A stretch of DNA of 64,000 nt. It comes from Acidicapsa acidisoli. Its GTDB lineage: Bacteria; Acidobacteriota; Terriglobia; Terriglobales; Acidobacteriaceae. A program made the translations under genes and the position numbers. The stretch spans positions 1,860,001 to 1,924,000 of the forward strand of contig NZ_JAGSYI010000001.1 of the NCBI RefSeq assembly GCF_025685625.1, given 5' to 3'. Positions 20,087 through 28,549 of this stretch are shown piece after piece. Below the pieces are notes generated by a model. The model saw nothing but the letters and a program-made list of their open reading frames with translations. It searched no databases and was not told the origin of the DNA. Each line of letters opens with the position of its first letter. Within the stretch, counting starts at the first letter, position 1.

Positions 20087-21052
20087 ATGACGACAGAATC
20101 AACGCAGCCGCCTTCAGAGGCGGGGCAAGCTCAGGCTCCTGTGCCTGGGCAGTCGCAGGGGCATCGGCGCCGCCGACGCCGCCGCAAGACAAAGTCCAGC
20201 CTGGCCGCACAGAACCAAAATGGCTTTAGTGCTACTGGCCAACCGCAGACAGCACCACCTGCACCACCTGCACCAGTTGCGCAGCAGTCTGCGCAGCCTG
20301 CTCAGGGCCATCAGCGATCAAATGGGTCCAATGGATCAGGCGGATCGCAGCAGGGTGGACAAGGCCGCAAGAAAAAGAAGGCGAGAGACAAGCAGCCCAG
20401 TTTCCAGGCTTCCCCGGGAAATAGTGTCAATGGCTCCAATGGCTCCGGTGGCGGCAAGAAGCGGAAACAACAAAAGGGACCGCGGCAGTTTGTTGGACCG
20501 ATGGACCACAGCTACCGCGTAGCCAATGGCAATATTGCCGATGGTCCGCCGAGTACGATTCCCTTTCAGGGCAACGGCCATGGCGCGTATTACAACGACA
20601 CGCCGTCTCCGCGTGGAGCTGTCGCTCCTGCCATCGCTGTGGACGCCCCGACCAGGATTTTCTTCTTCATTGAAGATCTCTTCTTCCTGGCTAAGATTCA
20701 GGAAGCGAGCCGTAAGCTGGGCGTCAAAGTGGAGTTTGTGAAGGGCGACAAGGAAGTGCTTGCGCGCATCACGGATGCTCCCGAAGCCGAACGCGCCGCG
20801 CTATTGGTTTTTGACCTGAATAATGCCGCAGCCAAGCCGTTGACGATTATTCCGAAGCTCCGCGCCAAGTTGAAGAAGTCGGTGTCGATTATAGGATTTC
20901 TCTCGCATCTGCAGGGCGATCTGAAGATGAAGGCCACTGAGGCTGGATGCGACACGGTTATGCCGCGTTCTGCGTTTTCGCAGAGCCTGCCTAACCTGCT
21001 GCGCAGGTATGGCATGGAAGAGGAAGAAGACAACTATCCACAGCCTGTATAG
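20087..21052 (+). CDS. Receiver-like domain protein with basic disordered N-terminus
   Basis: The 321-residue protein has two parts. Residues 1 to about 180 are low complexity: a run of arginines and lysines (HRRRRRRRKTK near residue 26), glutamine/proline-rich stretches, GSNGSGG repeats and two more lysine clusters (GRKKKKAR, GGKKRKQQK). From about residue 187 a receiver-like fold follows: IFFFIEDLFFLAKIQEA, ALLVFDLNN with the Asp in the expected third strand, VSIIGFLSH and CDTVMPRSAFSQSLPNLL. The acidic pair and conserved Lys of true receivers are changed, so phosphorylation is doubtful. The basic head suggests nucleic acid binding. AGGAA precedes the ATG. Confidence 0.75.
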   Translation: MTTESTQPPSEAGQAQAPVPGQSQGHRRRRRRRKTKSSLAAQNQNGFSATGQPQTAPPAPPAPVAQQSAQPAQGHQRSNGSNGSGGSQQGGQGRKKKKARDKQPSFQASPGNSVNGSNGSGGGKKRKQQKGPRQFVGPMDHSYRVANGNIADGPPSTIPFQGNGHGAYYNDTPSPRGAVAPAIAVDAPTRIFFFIEDLFFLAKIQEASRKLGVKVEFVKGDKEVLARITDAPEAERAALLVFDLNNAAAKPLTIIPKLRAKLKKSVSIIGFLSHLQGDLKMKATEAGCDTVMPRSAFSQSLPNLLRRYGMEEEEDNYPQPV

Positions 21053-21088
21053 CCGCAGCCGGTATAGGTGCAGTGTTTGAAGGACAAA

Positions 21089-21122
21089 GCAAAGGGCGCT
21101 TCCGATGGGGAGCGCCCTTTGC
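21089..21122. terminator. Bidirectional terminator between convergent genes
   Basis: A 12-bp perfect stem (GCAAAGGGCGCT with AGCGCCCTTTGC) and a 10-base loop lie between the receiver-like gene and the HIT gene, which converge. Confidence 0.8.
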
Positions 21123-21140
21123 TATTGGTGTAGTAAACGA

Positions 21141-21479
21141 CTATCCGGGAGGCCAGACCATGTGTCGTCCGCCGAGCAGATGCAAATGCAAATGATCGAC
21201 GGTTTGGCCGCCGTCCGCGCCGGTATTGATTACGGTGCGATAGCCCTTCGTCAGGCCGCGTTGGCGGGCGATTTCGGCTGATTTCGCCAGCAAGTGGCCG
21301 AGCAGAGGAGTATCTTCGCCGGCCACCTCTGCGAGGGAGCCGATGTGTCTGCGGGGGACGACGAGCAAATGCGCCGGAGCCTGAGGATGAATGTCGGCGA
21401 ATGCGATACACTCCTCGTCCTCGTAGATGCGATTCGACGGGATGCTGCCGTCGATGATTTTGCAGAAGAGGCAGGACAT
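21141..21479 (-). CDS. HIT family nucleotide hydrolase (HINT-like)
   Basis: The 112-residue protein starts with the zinc-site-like MSCLFCKIIDG, continues with IYEDEECIAFADIHPQAPAHLLVVPRRHI and ends with the histidine triad VDHLHLHLLGGR. These are the hallmarks of HINT-type purine nucleoside phosphoramidases. The length is normal for the bacterial family. It is 18 bases downstream of the M48 protease gene in the same direction and probably cotranscribed. Confidence 0.93.
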   Translation of the reverse strand: MSCLFCKIIDGSIPSNRIYEDEECIAFADIHPQAPAHLLVVPRRHIGSLAEVAGEDTPLLGHLLAKSAEIARQRGLTKGYRTVINTGADGGQTVDHLHLHLLGGRHMVWPPG

Positions 21480-21497
21480 AACTCGTCCAGTGTAACC

Positions 21498-22856
21498 CTA
21501 CTTGCTGAAGAATCGCGGCTTCTGACCGGCGACCCACGGATTGTAGTGGGCCGCAAATATGGCGCGGCTTTGCGTAGAGGGGTGGTCATAACTCCAGAAC
21601 TCGACGAAGGGGTTGGGGTTGGGATCGTCGAGGTAAGCTTCCCCGAGACTGTCGAATGCGGCAACCGTGGTTTTTTGCGGGTCGGGAACGAGGCCGTGGA
21701 TGGCTTCCTGCCCGAAGACATCCGCCTCGTGCTCGAAGTGCCGGCTGGTGGCGCTCTCGACCGGTTCAGTTGCGATCTGCAGCAGGGCAAAGGCGAGTAG
21801 AAGCACGGTTAGGCCCGGCAGAGCTGCGACCGTTTCGACGCGCCAGCCTTTGCCGAATCGGCGAGTCAGCCACTCTGCGAGTCGAGAAACGGCCCATAGC
21901 AGTGCGAATGTGCCGAATGCGGCAAGAGTCAGGCCTTTTGCGATGTGATGGAGAACATAATGGCCCGTCTCGTGGGCGAATGTGAAAAGGATCTGATCGG
22001 TCGGCATGCGATCGGCGGTCGTATCCCAAACCACAATGCGTCGGGAAGCGCCGAGGCCGCTTACATACGCATTGAGGCCGTTGCTCTTCTCGCTGGCCTT
22101 CATCAAGAACATGCGTTCCGGGGGAATGCTGGTCCCTGTGCGGGCGACGACTCGTTCAAGCTGCTGCGCGAGGGCAGCGTGCGACTGGGAGAGCGGCTCG
22201 AAATCGAAGAAGATTGGCTCAATCAACGGAGGCAACAGAAAGGTGAACAACAGCAGCAGCGGCACTATAGCGGCCGCGAACCAGAACCAATAGCGCCGTC
22301 GCGACCAGTTCCATTGCATCAGGTAAAAGGCCAGCATCAGCAATGGGATCTCGACCAACAACGTCAGCCCGAGCGTCTTGGATTGATCCAACAGCCACAA
22401 TGGCCATGTTTCCACGCTGATTCCATAGCGCAGCGAGAAGAAATGGCCGATCGCGCCGACCGGGAGATCGACGGCGAGGAAGACAAACGCCGCGAGCAGC
22501 CCGGAAAAGAGGGCAGACTCCAGCCATCTCAAGCGTGTCTTTGCCGCAAGCCACTGGACGAGACGCGTTGCGCTTCCGGTTGCCAGCAGGAGCCACAAAG
22601 CGCCAACGTTCCAGAGTTCCGCACCGAAATGGATCAGCGGCCGGATGCGACCGAGAGCGATTGCCTGCGCCAGTTTCGCGGGGGGCAGGTGGTATGGCTG
22701 AATCTGGGAAGGATTCGGCCCCGCCGGGAGTTCTGCGGCAGAGGGCTGCTGCGCACAAGCTCCAATTGCCAATCCAAGGGCCAATGCCAGTCCGAGCGCC
22801 ACGAAAGACCCCAGATTTCTGATCCTCCGCCAAAAGTGATTTCCGTTGTATGTCAT
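21498..22856 (-). CDS. M48 family membrane metalloprotease (Ste24-like)
   Basis: The 452-residue protein starts with a hydrophobic signal/anchor (residues 15-33) and has several more membrane segments (about 83-98, 115-140, 160-182, 188-212, 310-328, 345-362). The zinc site HETGH is at 295-299 and the third ligand Glu at 377 (FEHEADVFG). The helix count and the EADVFG block match CAAX prenyl protease 1 / Ste24-like M48A enzymes rather than HtpX. Function is presumably membrane or periplasmic protein turnover. The start at 22856 is chosen because the longer frame lacks a ribosome site. Confidence 0.9.
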   Translation of the reverse strand: MTYNGNHFWRRIRNLGSFVALGLALALGLAIGACAQQPSAAELPAGPNPSQIQPYHLPPAKLAQAIALGRIRPLIHFGAELWNVGALWLLLATGSATRLVQWLAAKTRLRWLESALFSGLLAAFVFLAVDLPVGAIGHFFSLRYGISVETWPLWLLDQSKTLGLTLLVEIPLLMLAFYLMQWNWSRRRYWFWFAAAIVPLLLLFTFLLPPLIEPIFFDFEPLSQSHAALAQQLERVVARTGTSIPPERMFLMKASEKSNGLNAYVSGLGASRRIVVWDTTADRMPTDQILFTFAHETGHYVLHHIAKGLTLAAFGTFALLWAVSRLAEWLTRRFGKGWRVETVAALPGLTVLLLAFALLQIATEPVESATSRHFEHEADVFGQEAIHGLVPDPQKTTVAAFDSLGEAYLDDPNPNPFVEFWSYDHPSTQSRAIFAAHYNPWVAGQKPRFFSK

Positions 22857-22936
22857 GGTCTCGATCCAAACGTCTCTACTATCTGAGACAATAACCGTCA
22901 GAAACGGTTTTCGCTTTCCCATTCTCCTCCATACTC

Positions 22937-24718
22937 ATGAGACCAACTTTGCTGGCAGTTCCTCAACGGTTCCTCCCCGGCGGCATCGGATTCCGACGAA
23001 TCGCCGGTGCCTGTCTGCTGTTGCTTTTTGCATCTGTGTTAGGGCCGAGTTTGCCAGCTCAGCAGGCCTCGCTTCCGCCGCTGCTGGATACCATGAGCTC
23101 GGAACTAAATCGCGCCATGGGCTCGCTCGGCAAGCAAGGCGACAAACAGATTCCTCCGTACTTTCTCAGCTATTCCGTGTCCGACGCTACAGGCATCACG
23201 ATCCGGGCGCAATACGGGGCGCTGGTTAACTCAGATGACAGCCGTCAGCGTGTGGTCGATGTGCAGGTGCGCGTTGGTGATCCCAAGTTAGACAACACGC
23301 ACGGGGCGCATCGCGGCTCTGCGGTCAACACTCTCCAGTTGCCTATCTCGGAGGATCGCGAGGCTTTGTCGCGCACGTTGTGGCTGGCCACTAATAACGG
23401 CTACGGAACGGCGCTGGACAACTATCTTCGCGTCAAGACGGAAGCCGAGGTGCGCGCCAAGGAAGAGGATAACTCGGGAGATTTCTCCACCGAGGCGCCG
23501 CAGGTTTACCTCGGCAAGCCGGCTCCGGCTCCAGTGGTGGATAAGGCAGCGTGGGAGAGCCGGGTTCGGGCGCTATCGAAGATATTCCGCGAGTACCCCG
23601 ATGTATATCAGAACATTGTGATGCTGACCGCGCAGAGCGAGACGGATTATTACGCTTCTTCGGAGGGTACGCGGCTTGCCAACCCTCACCAGATGGCTCG
23701 CCTGGTCGTCTTTGCGGTCAGCCGCGCCGACGATGGCATGGATCTCTTCCGCGCGCAGACCTTCGAGGCGGAGACAGTGGACGGGTTGCCCAAGCAAGCT
23801 GAACTCGAAGCAGCGATGCGTGACCTCGGCAAGAGCCTGGAAGAGTTGCGCAAGGCTCCAGTGACGGAACCTTTCAATGGTCCGGCGATTCTCTCCGGCC
23901 GTGCCGCTGCGGTCTTCTTTCATGAAGTGTTGGGCCATCGCCTGGAAGGGCAGCGGCAGCGGGGTGATGAAGAGGGCCAGACCTTTACCAAGGAAGTGAA
24001 CAAGCCGGTTTTGCCGAGTTTTCTTTCGGTGGCCGACGACCCGACGCGCACGCGCTTTGGTGACACCTGGCTCAGCGGCAGTTATCTGTACGACGACGAA
24101 GGTCAGAAGGCTCAGCGCGTCGATCTGATTCAGGCCGGAGTGTTGAAGACGTTTCTGATGTCGCGGTTGCCGATTGCCAGCTTCAGCAACTCGAATGGGC
24201 ATGGGCGCGCACAGACCGGGAGGGTCCCGAATGGACGTCAGGGCAACTTGATCGTTTCTTCGACGAAAGCCGTGCCGGAGACGGAGCTGCGAAAGATGCT
24301 GATCGAGGAAGCGAAGAAGCAGGGCAAGCCTTACGGGCTTTATTTCGAGGACATTTCTTCGGGATTCGCGGTGACGACACGCAATTCTCCGCAGGCTTTC
24401 CAGGTAATTCCGCTTGTTGTGTATCGAGTTTATGTAGACGGGCGGCCGGATGAACTGGTGCGCGGGGTCAGCATCGTCGGCACGCCGCTGGCAGCGATGA
24501 AGCGAATTCTTGCGACGGGCGACAAGAGTGAAGTCTTCAATGGCGAGTGCGGCGCGGAGTCGGGGTCGATTCCGGTTTCTGCCGTGGCTCCGGCGATGCT
24601 GCTGACCGAGATGGAAACACAGCGCCAGCCGCAGGGAACGGAACGGGTGCCGATTCTTCCTAATCCGAGCGCCACTCCCGGCACTGCTCAAAATCTGACC
24701 GCGAGGAGGGGGAACTGA
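22937..24718 (+). CDS. Secreted TldD-like metallopeptidase
   Basis: The 593-residue protein has a signal peptide (about 20-42, ending LPAQQ) and a TldD/PmbA-type core. The TldD zinc site is present: H329-E330-x3-H334 in FFHEVLGHRLEGQ and a Cys at 538 in GECGAESGSIPV, equal to the third ligand in known TldD. GSYLYDDEG, NSNGHGRAQTG and GFAVTTRNS are further family blocks. Cytoplasmic TldD works with TldE to unfold and cut peptides; here both partners carry signal peptides. It is followed by its paralogue with a one-base overlap. No ribosome site is visible before the ATG. Confidence 0.88.
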   Translation: MRPTLLAVPQRFLPGGIGFRRIAGACLLLLFASVLGPSLPAQQASLPPLLDTMSSELNRAMGSLGKQGDKQIPPYFLSYSVSDATGITIRAQYGALVNSDDSRQRVVDVQVRVGDPKLDNTHGAHRGSAVNTLQLPISEDREALSRTLWLATNNGYGTALDNYLRVKTEAEVRAKEEDNSGDFSTEAPQVYLGKPAPAPVVDKAAWESRVRALSKIFREYPDVYQNIVMLTAQSETDYYASSEGTRLANPHQMARLVVFAVSRADDGMDLFRAQTFEAETVDGLPKQAELEAAMRDLGKSLEELRKAPVTEPFNGPAILSGRAAAVFFHEVLGHRLEGQRQRGDEEGQTFTKEVNKPVLPSFLSVADDPTRTRFGDTWLSGSYLYDDEGQKAQRVDLIQAGVLKTFLMSRLPIASFSNSNGHGRAQTGRVPNGRQGNLIVSSTKAVPETELRKMLIEEAKKQGKPYGLYFEDISSGFAVTTRNSPQAFQVIPLVVYRVYVDGRPDELVRGVSIVGTPLAAMKRILATGDKSEVFNGECGAESGSIPVSAVAPAMLLTEMETQRQPQGTERVPILPNPSATPGTAQNLTARRGN

Positions 24719-26379
24719 TGATCGGAAGTCGCCACGTCGTTTCTCTTGCCGGTCTGTTCCTGGCTGTGGGGGCGTTGACTTTCCCTGCGCTTGGCCTACA
24801 AACCCGCGCGGATGCGGAGAAAGATCCGGTCCTGAAGGCTATGCTTGCCGAACTGGATCGCAACAAGGATCAGCTTCAGCTACCCGGCTTTCAGAAACCG
24901 TTCTTCATTCAGTACCGGATCGAGGATATCGAGGATTACCAGACAAAGGCCGATTTTGGCGCAAGCGTCGGCGACGAGCATCGGCATCAGCGCCTGGCGC
25001 GAGTCACCGTCCGCGTCGGCGACTACAAGATCGACAGCTCTACCTCGCGCGGAGACGGTTCGGTTGAGTTGGCCGCACTGGATGACGATCCACTGGCGCT
25101 ACGCGCCGGGCTTTGGCAGGCCACGGACACGGCGTATAAGGCTGCACTTTCCGCCTATGCGCATAAGCAGGCGCAGTTGAAGCAGGTGGAGACTCCGCCT
25201 CAGCAGGATGACTTCTCACAGGAGACGCCGGTGATCTCGCTGGAAGACACGGTGCATCTGCAGATCGATGCGCCGGAGTGGGGTCGGAGAGTTTCAAGGG
25301 CGAGCGGTCTTTATCGAACGGACGCTGCCCTCAAGAGTGGGGAACGCGAAGTGCAATACACGACCGCCGTCTTTCATGCCCGCTCCGTGAATACCTATCT
25401 CGTGAGCAGCGAGGGCGCGATTGTTCGCAAGGGGACGACGTCGTACGAGGAGTCCTTTGCGGTCGGCACGCAGGCTGCGGACGGTATGCATCTTGACCGC
25501 TCCTACGGCACGAATGGCCTATCGGTGGCCGATCTCGATTCACCCGAAGTCTTTGACCGGCACGCCGTCAGCCTGATCGCGTCGCTCACTGATCTGCGCA
25601 AAGCTCCGCTGGTGGAGGAGGAGTATCACGGGCCGGTATTGTTCTCCGCAGATGCCGCGTCCGACGCGATTCACGATCTCGTGGCCTCGGCTGTCACGGC
25701 CGTTCGTCCGGATCTGGGCACAGAGGCGCGCACCAAGGGTGCTTTTGCATCCAGCTTTCATACGCGCGTGTTGCCAGAGTTTCTCGATGTCGTCGATGAT
25801 CCCAGCCTCAGGAGCTTCAAGGGCAAGCAATTGGTTGGAGCGTACAAGATCGACGACGAAGGTGTGCCCGCGCAGACAGTCAAGCTGATTGCCGATGGAA
25901 GGCTCGAGAACTATCTGATTGGCCGCGAACCGGTGCGGGACTTTCCAAAATCGAATGGTCATGGACGGGCTGCAGTGACTGGTCCGCCCCGGCCCGAGAT
26001 CAGCGTGCTCAACGTGAGCGCGCATGAGGGCTTTTCCGAGGCCGAACTGAACCAGAAACTTCTGGCGTTGGGCAAGGATCGCGGGCTCACGAGTGTCTAT
26101 TATGTCGAAACTCTCGGGCCAGATCTGACTCCGCGGCTGATTTATCGCGTGAGCGCGGACGGTAAACGGGAGCTGGTGCGCGGAGCGACGCTGGATGATC
26201 TGGATCAGCGCGCCCTCCGCTCAGGCGTGATTGCCGCCGGTAAGGAGCCTTACATCGCCAATTACGACGGCGCTGTTCCGCAGACGATTCTGGCGCCAGC
26301 GCTGCTCTTTGACGATGTGACCGTCCGCCGGGCAAACGAGAAGAATGACAAACTGCCGTTCTATCCGCCTCCGGATTAA
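24718..26379 (+). CDS. Secreted TldE/PmbA-like partner lacking the zinc site
   Basis: The 553-residue protein has a signal peptide (about 1-27, ending PALGLQ) and aligns with the upstream TldD-like protein (DDEGVPAQTVKLIADG, KSNGHGRAAVTGP, LVRGATLDDL). Where TldD has HEVLGH this protein has IHDLVASAV, and the C-terminal Cys block reads NYDGAVPQTILAPALL without Cys. So all three zinc ligands are missing, as in TldE. It probably forms a heterodimer with its neighbour. GAGGAGGGGG lies just before the ATG, and the TGATG overlap suggests coupled translation and equal amounts. Confidence 0.87.
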   Translation: MIGSRHVVSLAGLFLAVGALTFPALGLQTRADAEKDPVLKAMLAELDRNKDQLQLPGFQKPFFIQYRIEDIEDYQTKADFGASVGDEHRHQRLARVTVRVGDYKIDSSTSRGDGSVELAALDDDPLALRAGLWQATDTAYKAALSAYAHKQAQLKQVETPPQQDDFSQETPVISLEDTVHLQIDAPEWGRRVSRASGLYRTDAALKSGEREVQYTTAVFHARSVNTYLVSSEGAIVRKGTTSYEESFAVGTQAADGMHLDRSYGTNGLSVADLDSPEVFDRHAVSLIASLTDLRKAPLVEEEYHGPVLFSADAASDAIHDLVASAVTAVRPDLGTEARTKGAFASSFHTRVLPEFLDVVDDPSLRSFKGKQLVGAYKIDDEGVPAQTVKLIADGRLENYLIGREPVRDFPKSNGHGRAAVTGPPRPEISVLNVSAHEGFSEAELNQKLLALGKDRGLTSVYYVETLGPDLTPRLIYRVSADGKRELVRGATLDDLDQRALRSGVIAAGKEPYIANYDGAVPQTILAPALLFDDVTVRRANEKNDKLPFYPPPD

Positions 26380-26391
26380 GCCGTCGCCGTA

Positions 26392-26832
26392 TTAAGCTTT
26401 GACCTTCTTCTTCCACGCGCCGACGATCGCGCCCATGAGCATCATGCCTAGAAGCCAGAAGCCCGCGTTGATGCCCAGCAGCTTGAGTGTGCGCACTTCG
26501 AAGACGTATTCGGTGGCCCAGGTTGTCAGCACAAAGCCAACCCAAAGCATTGCCGCGACTTTGATGCCACGCAGGGCTGTTTGTGGCCCGGTGGATTGGG
26601 TGATCCGCGAGATTACCGCTGCGATCATTGCGGCGGCGACAAGAGCCGTACCGTATTGGAACGCTGGATTGTAGCCTGCGGCGCTTTCCAGCCATTGACG
26701 GGTACGGCCGATGCCTTCGAGCCACTGTTGCATGAAGATTGTGTACCAGCCGGCTTCAAACAGGAAGCAGGCGATTGCTGCGACGATAATCGCCCAGTAA
26801 TTCTGTCGGACGCTTGAGGATGAGTCGATCAT
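26392..26832 (-). CDS. DUF1761 family membrane protein
   Basis: The 146-residue protein has four hydrophobic helices (about residues 12-30, 52-72, 82-102, 115-137) and the conserved features of DUF1761: NYWAIIVAAIACFLFEAGWYTIF and GFVLTTWATEYVFE. The reading frame runs far upstream, but GGAGGAG sits just before the ATG at 26832 and homology starts there. Function unknown. It converges with the TldE-like gene, with only 12 bases between the two coding ends. Confidence 0.82.
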   Translation of the reverse strand: MIDSSSSVRQNYWAIIVAAIACFLFEAGWYTIFMQQWLEGIGRTRQWLESAAGYNPAFQYGTALVAAAMIAAVISRITQSTGPQTALRGIKVAAMLWVGFVLTTWATEYVFEVRTLKLLGINAGFWLLGMMLMGAIVGAWKKKVKA

Positions 26833-27028
26833 TTGCTCCTCCATTCCAGGGAATCGAGAGATGGATGTGGGGGATGGCGAGAATTCTAGATCATTTCGGC
26901 GGACTCTGGGCGAGTTCGAGAATGGAACAGATGTTTTGCGCGTGGATGCCGACGGCGGTGGAACAGGTATAGGATGGGTGCGACGACGCACGCTCGGCTT
27001 GAGATTCCGTGCGTCGGAAAGAAGCGCA

Positions 27029-27466
27029 ATGATGTCTACCGGCGTCTTCCATAGGATTCTGGTTGCGGATGATTGCTCGCCTGATGGTGAGCGTGCTGCG
27101 AGCGTGGCGGTGAGCCTGGGCGCGAAGTTCAAAGCTGAGGTGATCCTGCTTGGAGTGGTCGAACCTCCTAATATCCAGGCCGAGGGCGAGGGATTGCCGA
27201 TTGAAGATCCGTCAGTTTGCCGGCGCACGATGGAAGAGCGGTTTGAGAAGTTCCTGCGGTTGGGGAAATCGCTCGGTGTCGAGATGATGGTTGAGATCGT
27301 CGAGGGAAATCCGGCGCAACAGATTCGCAGGCGCGCCGAAATGGACCAGGCGGACCTGATTGTGGTCGGGCGCCGTAACATTTCCGGTATGCGCAGATGG
27401 TTTGAGGGCTCGACCTCGGAGACGCTATTACGGGATACCAAGTGTTCGTTGCTGATCGCCCGCTGA
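27029..27466 (+). CDS. Universal stress protein (UspA family)
   Basis: The 145-residue protein has the single-domain Usp fold: FHRILVADDCSPDGERAASVAVSLG at the start, ILLGVVEPP, and a nucleotide-binding C-terminal motif VVGRRNISGMRRWFEGSTSETLLRDTKCSLLI, fitting ATP-binding members (G-x2-G-x9-G-S/T). GGAAAG precedes the tandem ATGs at 27029 and 27032. It lies 45 bases upstream of the fluoride riboswitch. Confidence 0.9.
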   Translation: MMSTGVFHRILVADDCSPDGERAASVAVSLGAKFKAEVILLGVVEPPNIQAEGEGLPIEDPSVCRRTMEERFEKFLRLGKSLGVEMMVEIVEGNPAQQIRRRAEMDQADLIVVGRRNISGMRRWFEGSTSETLLRDTKCSLLIAR

Positions 27467-27511
27467 CTAGTCGCCAGGGCAAAACCCGGCATGTTGTACG
27501 ATAGTTGCAAT

Positions 27512-27573
27512 GGGAATGAGGTCTCCCGAAACCGCCGCATGGACCCCTGTTTATGCGGCTGATGACTTCTGCC
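27512..27573 (+). promoter_or_regulatory. Fluoride (crcB) riboswitch
   Basis: The plus strand reads GGGAATGAGGTCTCCCGAAA, then a CCGCCGCAT...ATGCGG stem, then GGCTGATGACTTCTGCC. This matches the fluoride aptamer order: a short P1 hairpin with the conserved ATGAGG core, the GAAACCGCC linker, a second hairpin, and the CTGATG..CTTCT 3' element that forms the pseudoknot with the loop. It lies 33 bases before a crcB/fluC start codon. By family knowledge fluoride binding turns expression on. Confidence 0.92.
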
Positions 27574-27605
27574 AATTCAAGTCTTGAACACTGGAGAGGC
27601 AGATC

Positions 27606-28028
27606 ATGTCCTATCTTTGGGTGACCATCGGCAGTGCGCTCGGCGGACTCTTGCGCTACGCAATCACGCGCTGGACGCTCACCATCAGCGCTGGATTTCC
27701 CTTCGGTACGATCTTCATCAACATACTTGGCTCGTTTGTGATCGGATATTTTGGAACGTTGACGCTGCAGAGCGGCAAGTATCCCGCCTCCGATAATCTA
27801 CGGCTTTTTGTGATGGTGGGCATCTGCGGCGGATTTACGACCTTCTCGTCGTTCAGCCTTCAGACCTTTGACCTGATGCGCACTGGCGCCTGGGGACGGG
27901 CTTTAGCCAACGTGGTTATCTCCGTGGTTCTGTGCGTCGCCGCCGTCGCCGCTGGCCATCTTCTCGCGCAGCAATCGGTGGCAAAGTGGGCTATCGCGGA
28001 AACTGCACCGGAAGAATACACCGGCTGA
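27606..28028 (+). CDS. crcB: CrcB/FluC fluoride export channel
   Basis: The 140-residue protein has four membrane helices and the Fluc signatures: GGLLRYAITRW, PFGTIFINILGSFVIG (the conserved Asn), GGFTTFSSFSLQT (the phenylalanine/threonine track). Dual-topology dimers export fluoride and protect enolase and pyrophosphatase. GAGAGGC precedes the ATG. The fluoride aptamer immediately upstream confirms regulation and function. Confidence 0.96.
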   Translation: MSYLWVTIGSALGGLLRYAITRWTLTISAGFPFGTIFINILGSFVIGYFGTLTLQSGKYPASDNLRLFVMVGICGGFTTFSSFSLQTFDLMRTGAWGRALANVVISVVLCVAAVAAGHLLAQQSVAKWAIAETAPEEYTG

Positions 28029-28036
28029 TCGGGGGC

Positions 28037-28441
28037 TCAGATTGGCTTGCCGATCTCCCAATGATGTCCGAAGGGATCGACAAGCCGTCCCAGGCGCCAA
28101 TGGTAGGGCTGGTTTTCGACGGGCCAGACGGCTTTGGCTCCCGCAGTAAGGGCCCGCTCGAAAAGAGCGTCGGGATTGTCTACAACCAGGACCATGCGCA
28201 CGGTAGAGCCACCGAGGGATTCCGGGCTGAAGTTTAAGTTTTCAGGAGACTCGTCGGCCAGCCAAAACTCGGCTCCGGCCACGGCAAGTTGCGCTACCAC
28301 AGCGCCGTCGTCGAGGCGAAACAGCACTTCCGCGCCGAATCCGGCGACATAGAAGTCGATGGCTCCAGCGCCATTTCGCACCGAAAGCATGGCCGAGATT
28401 TTTGTACTGATCCGGGCTGGGCCCGCTGACTCTTCGCTCAC
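28037..28441 (-). CDS. VOC (glyoxalase/PhnB-like) family protein
   Basis: The 134-residue protein has two beta-alpha-beta-beta-beta modules typical of the VOC fold: LSVRNGAGAIDFYVAGFGAEVLFRL and the C-terminal GRLVDPFGHHWEIGKPI. It is closest in pattern to PhnB/YraH-type members of unknown substrate. The start is taken as a GTG at 28441 with GAGGA eight bases upstream; the frame continues to 28513. It converges with crcB. Confidence 0.8.
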   Translation of the reverse strand: MSEESAGPARISTKISAMLSVRNGAGAIDFYVAGFGAEVLFRLDDGAVVAQLAVAGAEFWLADESPENLNFSPESLGGSTVRMVLVVDNPDALFERALTAGAKAVWPVENQPYHWRLGRLVDPFGHHWEIGKPI

Positions 28442-28549
28442 AGGAGGGTTCCTCTTTCGAGATAAGCGTCCTCCACGGCTGACATTATGGATGCGGATAA
28501 AGGGTACGCCCACTTCCGGACAGACCTACGTGAACTGACAGTCTGAGAA

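Noticed and set aside
26392-27540. Extension of the DUF1761 gene to 382 residues
   Set aside because: The extension crosses the universal stress protein gene on the other strand. GGAGGAG sits before the ATG at 26832, where homology begins.
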